A stretch of DNA of 57,016 nucleotides from Caproiciproducens sp. MSJ-32 (GTDB lineage: Bacteria; Bacillota; Clostridia; Clostridiales; Clostridiaceae), in NCBI RefSeq assembly GCF_018918055.1, contig NZ_JAHLPS010000060.1, forward strand, positions 1 to 57,016. Direction: 5' to 3'. Under the pieces are notes generated by a model. It ran no database searches, was not told the origin of the DNA, and worked only from the letters and a program-made list of their open reading frames with translations. How positions within the stretch are numbered: position 1 is the first letter of the stretch; every line of letters begins with the position of its first letter. This document shows, one piece after another, positions 56,915-57,016 of the stretch. A program made the position numbers and the translations under genes.

Positions 56915-57016
56915 TGTAGACACAAAAAGCCGAACACCTTAAAATATAAAAAGGGAAGGAAGTGTCTACAATGGCAAAAGGGCAAAAGTATTATACAGAA
57001 GAATTTAGAAAGACAA
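56915..57016 (+). mobile_element. Start of an IS3-like insertion sequence
   Basis: Left end TGTAGACACAAAAAGCCGAA abruptly follows the IS66 fusion; GTGTCTACA (56962-56970) is the reverse complement of the first nine bases and lies just before the orfA start. The rest lies beyond the window. Confidence 0.6.
56971..57016 (+). CDS. IS3-family orfA, N-terminal fragment
   Basis: ATG with AAGGGAAGGAAG upstream; the visible residues MAKGQKYYTEEFRKT match the start of IS3-family HTH proteins (OrfA). Runs off the right edge. Confidence 0.6.
   Translation, partial: MAKGQKYYTEEFRKT

Overview
The window is AT-rich, with short intergenic gaps, strong GGAGG-type ribosome binding sites and many T-tailed hairpin terminators. 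The gene order cggR-gap-pgk-tpiA-gpmI-eno-secG-rnr-smpB with ssrA nearby, a tmRNA tag AEDNFALAA, a two-gene electron-bifurcating Nfn transhydrogenase and rpoN next to cggR all point to an anaerobic Clostridium sensu stricto chromosome. The species cannot be fixed from this alone.

Layout. 1-390: 3' end of a group II intron cut by the window edge, then two unrecognised helical proteins. 1.7-10.6 kb: envelope and housekeeping genes (pssA, lipid kinase, a CBS/MgtE-N protein with a structured leader, cysK-cysE, queG, plsC, nth, ddl). 10.7-15 kb: two tandem paralogous small secreted proteins, a two-component system and a GH25 lysozyme. 15.1-17.5 kb: HAD phosphatase, trmL, degV. 17.7-28.7 kb: rpoN, then the glycolytic block under CggR with a 20-bp-spaced operator, and eno and gpmI with their own promoters. 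Remnants lie between core genes: a decayed amino-acid-binding protein after gpmI and a PH-domain gene with an in-frame amber codon after secG. 29-32 kb: rnr, smpB. 32.3-34.7 kb: a small sigma-54 activator followed by a textbook -24/-12 promoter and an iron alcohol dehydrogenase. 34.8-37.6 kb: nfnAB and an Rrf2 regulator. 38.7-41.2 kb: TPP riboswitch plus thiM-thiE-thiD, a thiamine salvage operon. 41.8-42.2 kb: ssrA.

Directly after ssrA the sequence turns into an accessory region running to the right edge. It contains two decayed copies of one IS91-like (Y2 transposase) element, each sitting immediately behind a terminator, which bracket a DUF/SEC-C gene pair and a graveyard of c-di-GMP and chemotaxis genes. 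This is followed by a complete type I restriction-modification locus (hsdM-hsdS-hsdR, with a frameshifted small gene between S and R), itself bracketed by IS66 left ends. An IS66 derivative with a TnpB-TnpC deletion fusion, cut by the start of an IS3-like element, closes the window.

Other cross-cutting signals: a family of intergenic 7-bp (GGAGTNN) repeat tracts at several loci, and several structured leaders that are not explained by a riboswitch class I recognise. I found no CRISPR array and no tRNA gene.
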